DNA of 56,831 nucleotides from a bacterium. Lineage in GTDB: Bacteria; Chloroflexota; Dormibacteria; Aeolococcales; Bog-877. Location: the NCBI GenBank assembly GCA_021816695.1, contig JAKAXE010000007.1:1-56831 (forward strand), in the 5' to 3' direction. The notes beneath the pieces were generated by a model. It saw nothing but the letters and a program-made list of their open reading frames with translations. It did no database searches and was not told the origin of the DNA. Position 1 is the first letter of the stretch, and the number at the start of each line of letters is the position of its first letter. Positions 33,118 through 41,553 of this stretch are shown piece after piece. A program made the translations under genes and the position numbers.

Positions 33118-34443
33118 TCAGCCATACGCGAGGAGCGCGGCAAACGCTGCCAGGCCCTCGCCCGGATAGGCCCGCACCCTGGGCCACTCCCAGAGCGAAG
33201 CTGAACTCTCCACCCAGGCGAAGCGTCCCACCCAGTTGTCCTCCAGCCCTCCGACATATCCGAGGGACCCCAGCTGGGAGAAGAGCTGAGCCTGGGCAGG
33301 CCCGGCCTGCTCCGGCGAGGCATAGGGCCAGAGCCCGCTGTAGGCGATGAACTGCACGGACTGCCCGGTGATCGACTCCAGCACCTGGGCGCTGTATCCG
33401 GTCAGCTCCTGGATCGTGGCCAGGGACTGGCCCCAGAGGACAGTGCCGTCGTTGTAGGTGTGATCCTGGACCGCAAAGCCCATTTGGGAGAGCGAGCTAA
33501 GCTCGCTCGCGGGCATGTACTCCTCCTCGCCGTTCTTGATGCCGATCAGGCCGCTGCAGGGAAAGAAGGTGGCGGTGAGGCCGTCTGCCTCCAGCACCGG
33601 GAGGGCGTACTGATACTCGTTGGCGAAGCCATCGTCGAAGGTGATCGCCACCGGATGATCCGGCAGCGGCAGGCCGTAGAGGAGGAAGTCGGCCAGCCGG
33701 TAGAGCGAGATCGCCTGGTAGCCGTTGGACACCAGATACTGCATCTCGGCGGAGAACTGATCTGGCGGCACCGTGAGCCCGTAGTCAAGGTCGTAGCTGT
33801 ACTGGCTGGAGTACATGGCGCGGTCCGGGAAGGGGCCCACCAGGTGGTACATGAGGATGGGCACCGAGGCGGTCCTGGGAACGATCACTGCCGGTGTGAT
33901 CACCGGTGCTTCCATAGCCGCAGGCCCCTCTCCGACAACCAGATAGGTGCTGGATGCCGGAGAGGAGGATGGCCCTTCCAGGAACAACTTGGTGTGCTGG
34001 TACAGGCCAGCCACGCCTGGGGGAGACAGGCTTGGAGGGTCGGCGAAGGCGACAGCGACCGGGACCTCGGTGGCATTGGCCACCTGAACTCTGGGATTCT
34101 CCGGGCTGGCCCACTCGGCCCCAGCCTCCGGCCGACCGACCGCGAAGGCGACCACACGGGCTGCCTCGGAGAACTTGGCGGCCAGCATCGCGGAGCGAGC
34201 CGCCTCGGATGGCCAGCTCGCTTGCTCCAGCGGGTCTAGAAGCGGCCATTGTAGGTTGAAGTTCCCCTCGACCATGTCCTGCAGGAAGGCCTCGGCCACG
34301 GAGATGGCGGAGGTGGCAGGGGAGGGTGACGACTCCGGGGCACGGGCATGGCGTGGCGCGCCACCGTGGATGCCGCAACCCCCCAGGGCTAGGGACGCGA
34401 CCAAGGCGAGCACCGGGAAGACTCGTCCACTGCCCATGCTCAT
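33118..34443 (-). CDS. NodB-like polysaccharide deacetylase lipoprotein (possibly altered active site)
   Basis: A 441-residue exported protein with lipobox LALGGC (Cys near 23). Residues ~45-185 form an N-terminal region of unknown fold. Residues ~190-430 form a NodB domain: VPILMYHLVG, PDQFSAEMQYLVSNGYQAISL, and the catalytic/metal motif AITFDDGF. The metal-binding HxxxH motif appears as DHTYND, so the second histidine is aspartate, and the usual RxPYG motif is reduced to SGLWPYA. Such proteins deacetylate cell-wall or exopolysaccharide N-acetyl groups; this one may be inactive or altered. A GGGGGGGAG tract precedes the ATG. Confidence 0.8.
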   Translation of the reverse strand: MSMGSGRVFPVLALVASLALGGCGIHGGAPRHARAPESSPSPATSAISVAEAFLQDMVEGNFNLQWPLLDPLEQASWPSEAARSAMLAAKFSEAARVVAFAVGRPEAGAEWASPENPRVQVANATEVPVAVAFADPPSLSPPGVAGLYQHTKLFLEGPSSSPASSTYLVVGEGPAAMEAPVITPAVIVPRTASVPILMYHLVGPFPDRAMYSSQYSYDLDYGLTVPPDQFSAEMQYLVSNGYQAISLYRLADFLLYGLPLPDHPVAITFDDGFANEYQYALPVLEADGLTATFFPCSGLIGIKNGEEEYMPASELSSLSQMGFAVQDHTYNDGTVLWGQSLATIQELTGYSAQVLESITGQSVQFIAYSGLWPYASPEQAGPAQAQLFSQLGSLGYVGGLEDNWVGRFAWVESSASLWEWPRVRAYPGEGLAAFAALLAYG

Positions 34444-34976
34444 AGCTCCCCCCCTGGTCCGCGAACTATTGTGGCAGAGTGGGGCGGACTTTCCTGGCTC
34501 TTCCAGCCGGCTCCGTCGGTCTCGCGGTTTCCTTCCGGCCGGGAGTCCACGCGGTGGTGCCCACCCCGGCCTGGGCGGTGATGGAAGCCTTCATCTGCCA
34601 AGTGCTCTCCTGGGTCGGGCCACTGACGTCTTGATGGCACGACCAGTTCCCCTTCCCAGAGTACATTTCTGCAGCTTCACCTTCCGCGATCATCAACCTC
34701 TATGAAAGGTCGCGGCGGGAAGGGCAGTGGCTGAGGCGCAAGATCCGGGCCAGCAAGTGGTGGAGTGCGGTGCTCCGGCTTCACATGCACACTCCCGACA
34801 AAGGCATGCCGTCGCTGAATTACCGTTCGCGGCGCGGATGCGATGTCTTCCACGCCGGTCCTGGATTTAGGGGCCGCGGAATCCCTCTGGCCAGCTCAAG
34901 GGGAAACCTCGTTGCTGCGAAGCGGCCCGGCTGCGGAGGGGCGGCCGTCCGGACCGCCCCTCCCGTTCACCGCGCC
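34444..34976. other. 533-bp gene-poor region
   Basis: No coding region is supported; the short open frames on both strands show no family features, and base composition is more A/T-rich than the neighbours. On the minus strand near its left edge, the ACAATA tract and GGGGGGGAG could be the promoter and ribosome-binding site of the deacetylase-like gene. A strong hairpin lies near the right edge. Confidence 0.4.
34935..34963 (-). terminator. GC-rich hairpin downstream of the secreted beta-solenoid gene
   Basis: A perfect 10-bp stem (GGAGGGGCGG / CCGCCCCTCC) with a 9-nt loop begins 14 nt beyond the stop of the minus-strand gene ending at 34977. Its place suggests a transcription terminator, but no run of T follows on that strand, so a pure intrinsic terminator is uncertain. 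Confidence 0.4.
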
Positions 34977-35798
34977 CTAGTCCGAATCTCGGTCCGTGCT
35001 ACGGGGTACCACCGTCGAGATGTCCGATGGGCTGCATTCGCCCAGAGCCCGACCGTGAACGGTGTTAGGGACCCCGACAGGCGTTCCTGTCGACAGGTCG
35101 TTGGGGTGGACGGCCGGACTATTGTCAAAGCAAACCAAGTTCCCACCCACGGAGTTGGCCATCACCTCGTTGCCATCAGGATCACCCATCTGGTTGCGGA
35201 TGTCGATGAGGTTTCCACCGACCATGTTTCGGAGAGCGCCCATCCAGCAGGTCCGGATCCCTATGATGCGCAGGTCGCCCCCGATCACCGCGCCCTCGCT
35301 GTCGAAGAATAGGCCCTTCCCACACTCGCTCAAGCCGGCTCCCCCGTGGACCATACTGACGTCACCTTTGACGGTCACCGAGTGGATCACAACCGCGAAT
35401 GCACCTACCGCGATGATGCTTCCCCCCACCCGATCGATCTCGACTGTCGTCCCGGGTCCGGAGCACGGTGCCGACGGCCCACATCCGTAGTAGAGGACTC
35501 CCTCGCGGCGCACGAAGACGTTGCCTGTAACGATGAGGGGTCCAGCCAGAGTAGTCGCGTCGAGCAGCGCGCCTGGTTGGATCACCAGATTGCCGTCCAC
35601 CGTCACTGAGCCGGAACTGATGGAGCAGGGACCAGTCACCACCAGTCCATCGTAAGACCCCGGGCTGATATCCCCGCCTGTACAAATCGAGGCGTGATCG
35701 CCGCCGTGATCGTGGCCATCGGCCATGGCCACGCCGGAGCTGGCCAAGATTGCGACGGTGCCCGCGAGCGCCGCCGCCGCCACCTGCCATCGCCGCAT
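34977..35798 (-). CDS. Secreted beta-solenoid-like protein of unknown function
   Basis: A 273-residue exported protein with a Sec signal peptide (MRRWQVAAAALAGTVAILASSGVAMA), then a His/Asp-rich stretch GHDHGGDHA. The rest is built of short Val/Ile/Gly strands of the type GSVTVDGNLVIQPGA, GPLIVTGNVFV, GSIIAVGAFAVVIHSVTVKGDV and GGDLRIIG, suggesting a right-handed beta-solenoid. About eight cysteines may form disulfides. No sorting motif or catalytic motif was seen. The ATG at 35798 has GGGAGGAAAG just upstream on the minus strand; a start ten codons further out is less likely. Possibly a surface or matrix protein. Confidence 0.7.
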   Translation of the reverse strand: MRRWQVAAAALAGTVAILASSGVAMADGHDHGGDHASICTGGDISPGSYDGLVVTGPCSISSGSVTVDGNLVIQPGALLDATTLAGPLIVTGNVFVRREGVLYYGCGPSAPCSGPGTTVEIDRVGGSIIAVGAFAVVIHSVTVKGDVSMVHGGAGLSECGKGLFFDSEGAVIGGDLRIIGIRTCWMGALRNMVGGNLIDIRNQMGDPDGNEVMANSVGGNLVCFDNSPAVHPNDLSTGTPVGVPNTVHGRALGECSPSDISTVVPRSTDRDSD

Positions 35799-35931
35799 CT
35801 CTTTCCTCCCTACATTTCGCCTGCCCACCTGCAGGCCCGATTGCCCATGCGTTCCGCGGCTGCCCGGGGCAGCTTCACTATTGGTTCACTTTGCCTTCAT
35901 CTCCCGATCGAAGCAGAATGCTCCCTTGCCG

Positions 35932-36399
35932 CTACCGCCCTGCGGCCTTGTCACTCCTGCCGGGCTCGTGGTACCGGGCCACGGTGAACGCCATCACCGT
36001 CGGCACGTCGACGGCGAACAGGAACAAGGTGGCCACCAGGATCAGCAACATCGAGCCGCGGGCTCCGTCGCGGATGAAGACGTAGGCCAGCAGCCCGGCG
36101 ATCACCAGGTAGGCCAAGAGGGCCCACCGAGCCACCTGCAGGAATGTGCCATGGGCGAAGTCCGGGATTCGCATCATGAGACCAAGGGCCGCAGCGGTTA
36201 GGACCCCTCCTCCCACCAGCAGCGCCGCCGGGACCAGCAGGGGAACGTTGCCCGGCAGGTGGGCACCGATGTAGACACCTCCCACCAGCATCAGCGCCAG
36301 CGATCCCACGGTCAGCTCCGCCACCGGGGGAACGTGGCGGTTCAGCACGTCCTGGGGATCTCCCGGTCCCTGGACCTTCAAGTCGCCCGCCTCCATCAC
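35932..36399 (-). CDS. Four-helix integral membrane protein, unknown function
   Basis: The 155-residue product has four hydrophobic segments (around 28-47, 50-74, 88-107 and 115-138) with few charged residues between, and a short cytoplasmic tail. No domain is recognised. It overlaps the upstream membrane-protein gene by 4 nt (GTGA), so the two are probably made together and may interact. Confidence 0.6.
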   Translation of the reverse strand: MMEAGDLKVQGPGDPQDVLNRHVPPVAELTVGSLALMLVGGVYIGAHLPGNVPLLVPAALLVGGGVLTAAALGLMMRIPDFAHGTFLQVARWALLAYLVIAGLLAYVFIRDGARGSMLLILVATLFLFAVDVPTVMAFTVARYHEPGRSDKAAGR

Positions 36400-37016
36400 G
36401 TTGCCAGCCGGGTCATGATGACCAGGGTCGCTACCTGCATGGCGCCGGTGATGCCAGCCGTGAAGATGAACCGGCGCATGAGCCTGGCTATCACCTCACC
36501 GTTGGGCCTCGGCTTGCGCATCTCGAAGAGGACCGCGATGTTGGCCGGCTCCAGGATCCCCAGGGCGATCACGGCCATCACCGCCACCACCACCATCGAG
36601 GCCACGACCCAGCCATGGTTGGGGCTGCTGGCCAGTACGTTCCCCAGGTGCAGCGCGAGCTGCCATCCGGCGGCCAGGGTGCAGACCACAGCCGTGGGCA
36701 TGATCAGCACCATCTTGGGCATGAACCGGGCGGTGAACTCGCCCCGAGCGGGGATCGAGAGCCGGCCCAGCGTGGGGCCGAGAACAAAGCCCAGAAACAG
36801 GTCGAGAACGGTCCACACTGCTCCCGCGACGACGTGGAAGAAGTCCAGGGCCCAAAGGGCATTGGCGGCTATCGCCCACACCAAACCGACCAGCACCGCG
36901 CCCACCAAGGGCAAGCCGCGCACCGGCACGATCTTCACCCGCACGGCACTGTCCGGAGATGCGTGCCGTGCTCCCGCGCTGACCTCCGCGAGGGGGGTGG
37001 CGCCAACGTCTGCCAT
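36396..37016 (-). CDS. Membrane protein, DUF2269/CopD-like
   Basis: The 206-residue product has about five hydrophobic segments. The first one in the core, ALWALDFFHVVAGAVWTVLDLFLGFVLGPTL, carries a central His and Trp, resembling membrane proteins of the CopD/DUF2269 type, in which such His may bind heme or copper; this resemblance is weak. A Met-rich stretch (ARFMPKMVLIMPT) lies between helices. GGGGAGGAG precedes the ATG. It forms a two-gene operon with the downstream membrane protein. Confidence 0.6.
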   Translation of the reverse strand: MADVGATPLAEVSAGARHASPDSAVRVKIVPVRGLPLVGAVLVGLVWAIAANALWALDFFHVVAGAVWTVLDLFLGFVLGPTLGRLSIPARGEFTARFMPKMVLIMPTAVVCTLAAGWQLALHLGNVLASSPNHGWVVASMVVVAVMAVIALGILEPANIAVLFEMRKPRPNGEVIARLMRRFIFTAGITGAMQVATLVIMTRLAT

Positions 37017-37173
37017 CGTCTCCTCCCCTGTGATCCAAGCGGCTGCTCAACCGATCAGGCAGCGGAGGATGGCCTCCGGCCGTCAGATCAGAGTGCTGGC
37101 AGGTTACAGGCGGCCTGCATCACGGGCGCATCACCAGCGCGGTGGTTCCCGGTCTGGCTCCTCAGGGCCCTCT

Positions 37174-39951
37174 CTAGGGCGAGCGGAGGGCCTCTATCCG
37201 TTCGAGGATGGTGGCCGACGGACTGAGGCCAGCGCTCCGGGCGACCTGCGCTGCGTTCCGCAGAACCTCGAGGGCGGCCAGCTGCCGCTCGCTCGCGCGG
37301 AGCAGTTCGGCAAGGCGCAGGTGGCGGCGCTCATCCCAGGGATCGTGATCGATGGCCTCCCGCATCCACTCCTCCGCCCGCTCCCTCTCTCCGCGCTGGA
37401 CAGCCCACTCCGAGAGCCGATCCAGGAGCTGCAACCTCTGCGCTCCCAGCCGGGCGCGGGCGGCAATGGCCCACTCGTCGTACACGTCGCCGGGGAGGAA
37501 CTCCCCCCGATACTCTTGAAGGAGTTCGTCTCCTAGACGTGCGGCAGACGGATCCGCTGAGCGCAGTCGGCCGACGACGTCTCGACAGGCCGCCGAGAAC
37601 CGGCGGGAGTCGACTCCCACACTGGGGGCGAAGTCCAGGGTCTCGCCCCTTCGCACTGTGAGGCCGGGAACGGCGCGGTGGAGCCTGGAGAGCACGTTGC
37701 GCAGGCGCCAGCGGCCCACGCGAGGATCGACCCCGGGCCAGACGCTCTCCATCACCGCATCCACGGGGAGGGCGCCCGGGCTCGAAGCCATCAGCTTGAC
37801 CAGCGTCGCGGGCTGGCCCACCAGCTCAACTTCCCTGCCCCCGGCGCGGACGGAGAACCCGCCAAGGGTCCTCACGCTCCGCTCCAAGGAGCACTCGGTC
37901 GCCCTCGGCAGCAGCGGCTCTACTCCCGCGAGGGCAGCGTCCAAGGACTTAGCCCGCCCTTCTTTCAGGAGCCGGTGCGCCTCCGCCTCACCGACATCCG
38001 ACCAGCATTCAGCCATGGCGGCCGCCAGCTGGCTGGCCCACGGCTCGGGCACCGGGGTGCCCAACCGCTCCACCGCCGCTCCCGCGGCTTCCGCTAGGGT
38101 TAGGGCGGAACGGGGATCGCGGGCTCTGAGGGCCGCCGCCAGACCCAGGGCCGCATAGGCGGCGCTCCTCTCATCGCCCAGGTCGAGCAATTCCAGAGCG
38201 GCGCCGGCTAAGTGCTCCGCCGCCTGGTCGAGGTTCCCCTCCAGGGTGGTCACGAGCCCCAGATGGAGGACGGCGATGGCGTGCGCGTGACTGTCACGGA
38301 CGATCGTGCCGGCCCCCAGGGCCAGGTCGAGATGCGAGTGGGCGGCGGCCAGATCACCTCGTGATGCCAGGACCAGGCCCAGCGTGGAGTGGACCATCGC
38401 CGATTGCCCGAGCTCCCCTGCTCGAGCGTGGGCCTCCGCCGCGCGAAGGAGGGTGTCGGTGGCCTCGTCCGCCTCGTTGGCGAAGGCCTGTACCAGGCCC
38501 AGGTGGTGGAGCAACCGGGCCTCCCCTTCCGACCCTGCACGCTGCGCAACCTCCATCGCCTCCTGGAGCGCCGCGCGGGACGACTCGTGGTCGCCCTGAC
38601 GCCAGGCGAGCATTGCGGATCCGTCCAGCAGCCGCCAGCGCAAGCCGGGACCCACTTCGACCATCTTCAGCACCTGTTCGAGCCAGGTCCGGCCCTCGTC
38701 GAGCATCCCGCGCAACTCCCAGTAGCGCCATAGCTCAGCGGCAAGGCCCCCAGCCGTGGAGCTGTCACCCACTTCGATCGCCTCACCCAGGCAGGCCCTC
38801 ACGTTGTCCTCCTCGCGCTCCAGTCGCGCCAGCCAGGCGCGCTGGGCCGGGCCGGTCAGCAGGGATGCCTCGGCACCTTGGACGAGTTCAAGCCCCCATC
38901 GTGCGCGCTTCCGGCGGGCCTGGGAGCACCGCTCCCGGCACCCAGGGATGGATTCCAGCCGTGCGGTGACGGCGGTCTCCACGCGGTAGCGTGCCCCGCT
39001 GCGTCCGGAAGTCGCCGTGATCAGGGATCTGGCCGCAAGATCCTGGAGCACTCCCCTCAAATCCTCGGCGGCGCCACTGCTGTCGGCACCCACCACCAGG
39101 ACGATCTGTTCCAGGTCGAGGCCGACCGGAAACTGTGCCAGACAGGTGAGGACCTCCGCCTCTCTGGGATCCAGGCTTCGCGTGGCGAGCCGGAGCGCTC
39201 GGTCCACCGCGACCCCTTGTGGGTCCTCACCGGAGAGCGCGGCCCGGCCAGAACGGAGAATGGCGCACGCCTCTCCCACCCCCAGCGTCGCTACGGTCGC
39301 ACTGAAGAGCTTCAGTGCCAGCGGCATGCCTCCGAGGTTTCGACATGCCTGGCTCAGAAGGGGTGCGTCCATGTCCGAAACTGAGACCGACAGCTGCCGG
39401 AGGAGCCGCAGGAGCAGATTGCCACTCTCCGACTTCTCGAGCGCGGACAGGGTTGAAGCACCTGTGTCGGGCACGCTCAGGGGCCCCAGTGTCCAGGTCA
39501 CCTCGCCCGAGACGGTCAGAGGACTGTGCGCGGTGACCACGATCCTCGCCGATACCAGGCCAGCTGTGGCCCTGGCGGCAAGGTCGGCGCAAAGGGCGAG
39601 GCAGCGGTCGGCGCCGTCCAGGACGAGGAGTCCCGGATGCCCGTCCAGGAGAGCCTCCAACGTCTCACCCGCCACTCCGCCCCGGATCCCTCGTGCCTGA
39701 CGGATACGGGCGAGCGCGGCGCGCGGGGGCAGGCCGGACAGGTCAACCCAGGTCACCCCGGGATCGGGCTGAACGACCCACCTCATGAGCGCGGTCTTCC
39801 CCACCCCGGGAGGGCCGATGACGGAGACCAATGGAGCCGCCTGAAGAAGCGAGGTGGCAATCGCGCGCTCAGCCTCTCGCCCGACCAGTCCGACCGGAGC
39901 AGGGCCGGACCGGTTAGCTCTCAGGTCGTGCCCGCTGTCGCGAGCGGTCAT
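37174..39951 (-). CDS. Large ATPase-TPR regulator with C-terminal SARP-type DNA-binding and BTAD domains
   Basis: The 925-residue protein has, in order: an AAA/NB-ARC-like ATPase at ~20-330 (LVGREAERAI, Walker A GPPGVGKTALMRW near 46-58, Walker B-like GLLVLDGADR, GGMPLALKLF); a TPR region at ~370-640; a winged helix at ~670-760 (RTLGGFSVRAGGREVELVG..VMESVWPGVDPRVGRWRLRNVLSRLHRAVPG); and a bacterial transcriptional activator domain to the end (RFSAACRDVV..YRGEFLPGDVYDEWA..RLQLLDRLSEWAVQRGERERA). SARP regulators usually have the DNA-binding domain first; here it follows the ATPase and TPRs. It is likely a ligand- or ATP-gated activator, with target unknown. GGAGAGAAGGGAG precedes the ATG. Confidence 0.85.
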   Translation of the reverse strand: MTARDSGHDLRANRSGPAPVGLVGREAERAIATSLLQAAPLVSVIGPPGVGKTALMRWVVQPDPGVTWVDLSGLPPRAALARIRQARGIRGGVAGETLEALLDGHPGLLVLDGADRCLALCADLAARATAGLVSARIVVTAHSPLTVSGEVTWTLGPLSVPDTGASTLSALEKSESGNLLLRLLRQLSVSVSDMDAPLLSQACRNLGGMPLALKLFSATVATLGVGEACAILRSGRAALSGEDPQGVAVDRALRLATRSLDPREAEVLTCLAQFPVGLDLEQIVLVVGADSSGAAEDLRGVLQDLAARSLITATSGRSGARYRVETAVTARLESIPGCRERCSQARRKRARWGLELVQGAEASLLTGPAQRAWLARLEREEDNVRACLGEAIEVGDSSTAGGLAAELWRYWELRGMLDEGRTWLEQVLKMVEVGPGLRWRLLDGSAMLAWRQGDHESSRAALQEAMEVAQRAGSEGEARLLHHLGLVQAFANEADEATDTLLRAAEAHARAGELGQSAMVHSTLGLVLASRGDLAAAHSHLDLALGAGTIVRDSHAHAIAVLHLGLVTTLEGNLDQAAEHLAGAALELLDLGDERSAAYAALGLAAALRARDPRSALTLAEAAGAAVERLGTPVPEPWASQLAAAMAECWSDVGEAEAHRLLKEGRAKSLDAALAGVEPLLPRATECSLERSVRTLGGFSVRAGGREVELVGQPATLVKLMASSPGALPVDAVMESVWPGVDPRVGRWRLRNVLSRLHRAVPGLTVRRGETLDFAPSVGVDSRRFSAACRDVVGRLRSADPSAARLGDELLQEYRGEFLPGDVYDEWAIAARARLGAQRLQLLDRLSEWAVQRGERERAEEWMREAIDHDPWDERRHLRLAELLRASERQLAALEVLRNAAQVARSAGLSPSATILERIEALRSP

Positions 39952-40315
39952 CTCCCTTCTCTCCTGCCGGGAATGCGCCCGATCGATTCACCCAGCGCCA
40001 ATATATGGCGGAGGAACCCGGATTGGGATCCACCGTCTGAGTCGCCTTGGGCAACTGGTGCTTCATAGATGGCTGCAGGGTCCACTCGAGTCCACCACCC
40101 GCTGTCGCAGATGCCGAGGAACCGCCTCACCATTGCTTGCTGCTGGGCGCTCCGGTCTTGGTGGCCTGGACCACCCGCCGCCCGCTCCAGAGTTGGCCGG
40201 TGGGCTCCGATGAGGATTCCGTCTTTCGTGGCATGATGGCCGGGAGTCCAGCCGCGAGCACCATTACGAGGGCTCATCCTGAGCCTGGAGTGGGCTCCAT
40301 TCTGGGAGGCCATGG
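39952..40315. other. Divergent intergenic region between the SARP regulator and the tandem paralogues
   Basis: No gene is supported in these 364 bp. It must hold promoters for both flanking units. An A/T-rich CCAATATATGG at 39998-40008 stands out in the high-GC background and could be a -10 element or a binding site for the neighbouring regulator. A minus-strand open frame covering most of the region lacks a recognisable domain and overlaps the regulator start. Confidence 0.4.
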
Positions 40316-40900
40316 GTGTTGTGCTTCGACGAGGAGAATCTGCCGATCCCCGTGCCGCCACCTACGAGAGGCATCCGTCCGCCCTGGGCGGGACCACCTT
40401 CGAATGTCCTTCCGGCTCCGTTCGGCGCGCTCCTGCTCCAGGCGCGATCGGAGATGGCGGTCCTAGCTGTCTACGGTGCCCACGCCTGCGCGGAAGGCTT
40501 CGGCGTCGAGGTGCTCGCCAAGTGGCAACAGTCAACCCAGCCAGAGCCGGTCAGGCAGGGCCCCCACTTCGCTTCGCGGGGCGGTCCGAACGCACTCCGG
40601 TTCGTGATCCGCTTCGCGGATGGACGTGAAGCCATTGCTGACAATCGTCCGGGCCATCCGGCGGATCCGGGCCGCCAGCTTCCCCGCATCAGCTTCCGGA
40701 GCGGTCAGGGCTCGGACTCCGAATGGGAACATCGCATGTGGGTGTGGCCGTTGCCGCCACCGGGGCCGCTGACCATTCTTTGTGAGTGGCCAGCCATGGC
40801 CATACCCGAAACCACGGCCGTGTTGGACGCTAGCGTCATTTTGGACGCCGCCGCCGGGGCCGCCACCCTCTGGACCAGCGGTGGCGACTCTCCCCCATGA
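40316..40900 (+). CDS. Uncharacterised protein with WPLPPPG motif, tandem paralogue A
   Basis: This 194-residue protein is of unknown function. Its centre and C-terminus share a pattern with the next gene: WAGPPxNV, LRFVIRFADGREA, an acidic/Ser-Gly loop, MWVWPLPPPGPLTILCEWPAMAIPE, and LDASVILDAAAGAATLW. From memory, similar proteins with this (W)xWPLPPPGxL signature occur widely in Actinobacteria as hypothetical proteins. No signal peptide or membrane segment is seen. The GTG start has GGGAGG ~7 nt upstream. It overlaps paralogue B by 4 nt, so the two are co-expressed. Confidence 0.75.
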   Translation: MLCFDEENLPIPVPPPTRGIRPPWAGPPSNVLPAPFGALLLQARSEMAVLAVYGAHACAEGFGVEVLAKWQQSTQPEPVRQGPHFASRGGPNALRFVIRFADGREAIADNRPGHPADPGRQLPRISFRSGQGSDSEWEHRMWVWPLPPPGPLTILCEWPAMAIPETTAVLDASVILDAAAGAATLWTSGGDSPP

Positions 40901-41553
40901 TGGGCACCGAGGGAGGGCCACCGTCGGAGCCGGAGTGGGCGGGACCTCCGGAAAATGTGATACCAGGTGCAATTCCGTTGGAGTTGCTGTTGGCGGCTTC
41001 TGCGAGAGCGGCTGTGGCGCTGCGTGGCCGAGCCGCGTATCCCAATGGCTTCGAGTTCGACCTCGTCGCCCGCTGCAGGGCTGCGATCGCCGGCGAGTTG
41101 CCGAGCCCAAGCCCGTTCCTTCTCGCCGGAGAGCACGAGTTCGTTCACGGAAGGCTCTCACCGCGTTTCCTCAGATTCGGTTTGGAGTTTCCCGACGGCC
41201 GGAAGGTCACCAACCTTCCACGTTCCGCACCCGGGACCGGCGCGGATCCTGGCGCTGGGCCGATTCTCTCGGGTCGAGATGGCTCGGCAAGTAACTTCGC
41301 CTGGCAGCAGACGTACTGGGTCTGGCCGCTGCCTCCTCCCGGCACGCTGAAGTTCGCGTGTGCCTGGCCGGCCTTCGACATCCCCGAGTCCATCGTGTCG
41401 GTCGACAGCAGCCTTGTAATCGCCGCCGCCAGTCGCTGCGCGGTGATTTGGCCCTCCGAGGAACTGCCTCCTGGGCTGGCACGCGGGGGGGCCTCGTGGT
41501 CCGGCACCCGAGCTTACGCCCCCGAACAAGCGGCCCAGGAGGGGCAAGATTAG
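40897..41553 (+). CDS. Uncharacterised protein with WPLPPPG motif, tandem paralogue B
   Basis: This 218-residue product is homologous to the preceding one: WAGPPENVIPGAIPLELLL, GFEFDLVARC, LRFGLEFPDGRKVTN, YWVWPLPPPGTLKFACAWPAFDIPE and VDSSLVIAAASRCAVIWPSEELPPGL line up with paralogue A, with some loops longer. It is better conserved toward the family pattern I recall (AYPNGFEF is intact here but lost in A). Function is unknown. The ATG overlaps the first gene's stop (ATGA). A gene-poor stretch and an insertion sequence follow. Confidence 0.8.
   Translation: MMGTEGGPPSEPEWAGPPENVIPGAIPLELLLAASARAAVALRGRAAYPNGFEFDLVARCRAAIAGELPSPSPFLLAGEHEFVHGRLSPRFLRFGLEFPDGRKVTNLPRSAPGTGADPGAGPILSGRDGSASNFAWQQTYWVWPLPPPGTLKFACAWPAFDIPESIVSVDSSLVIAAASRCAVIWPSEELPPGLARGGASWSGTRAYAPEQAAQEGQD

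Noticed and set aside
34466-34696. Short minus-strand open frame upstream of the NodB-like gene
   Set aside because: No ribosome-binding site or family features; likely chance.
39948-40361. Minus-strand open frame between the SARP regulator and paralogue A
   Set aside because: Overlaps the regulator's start and the start of paralogue A; contains no known motif, so not reported as a gene.
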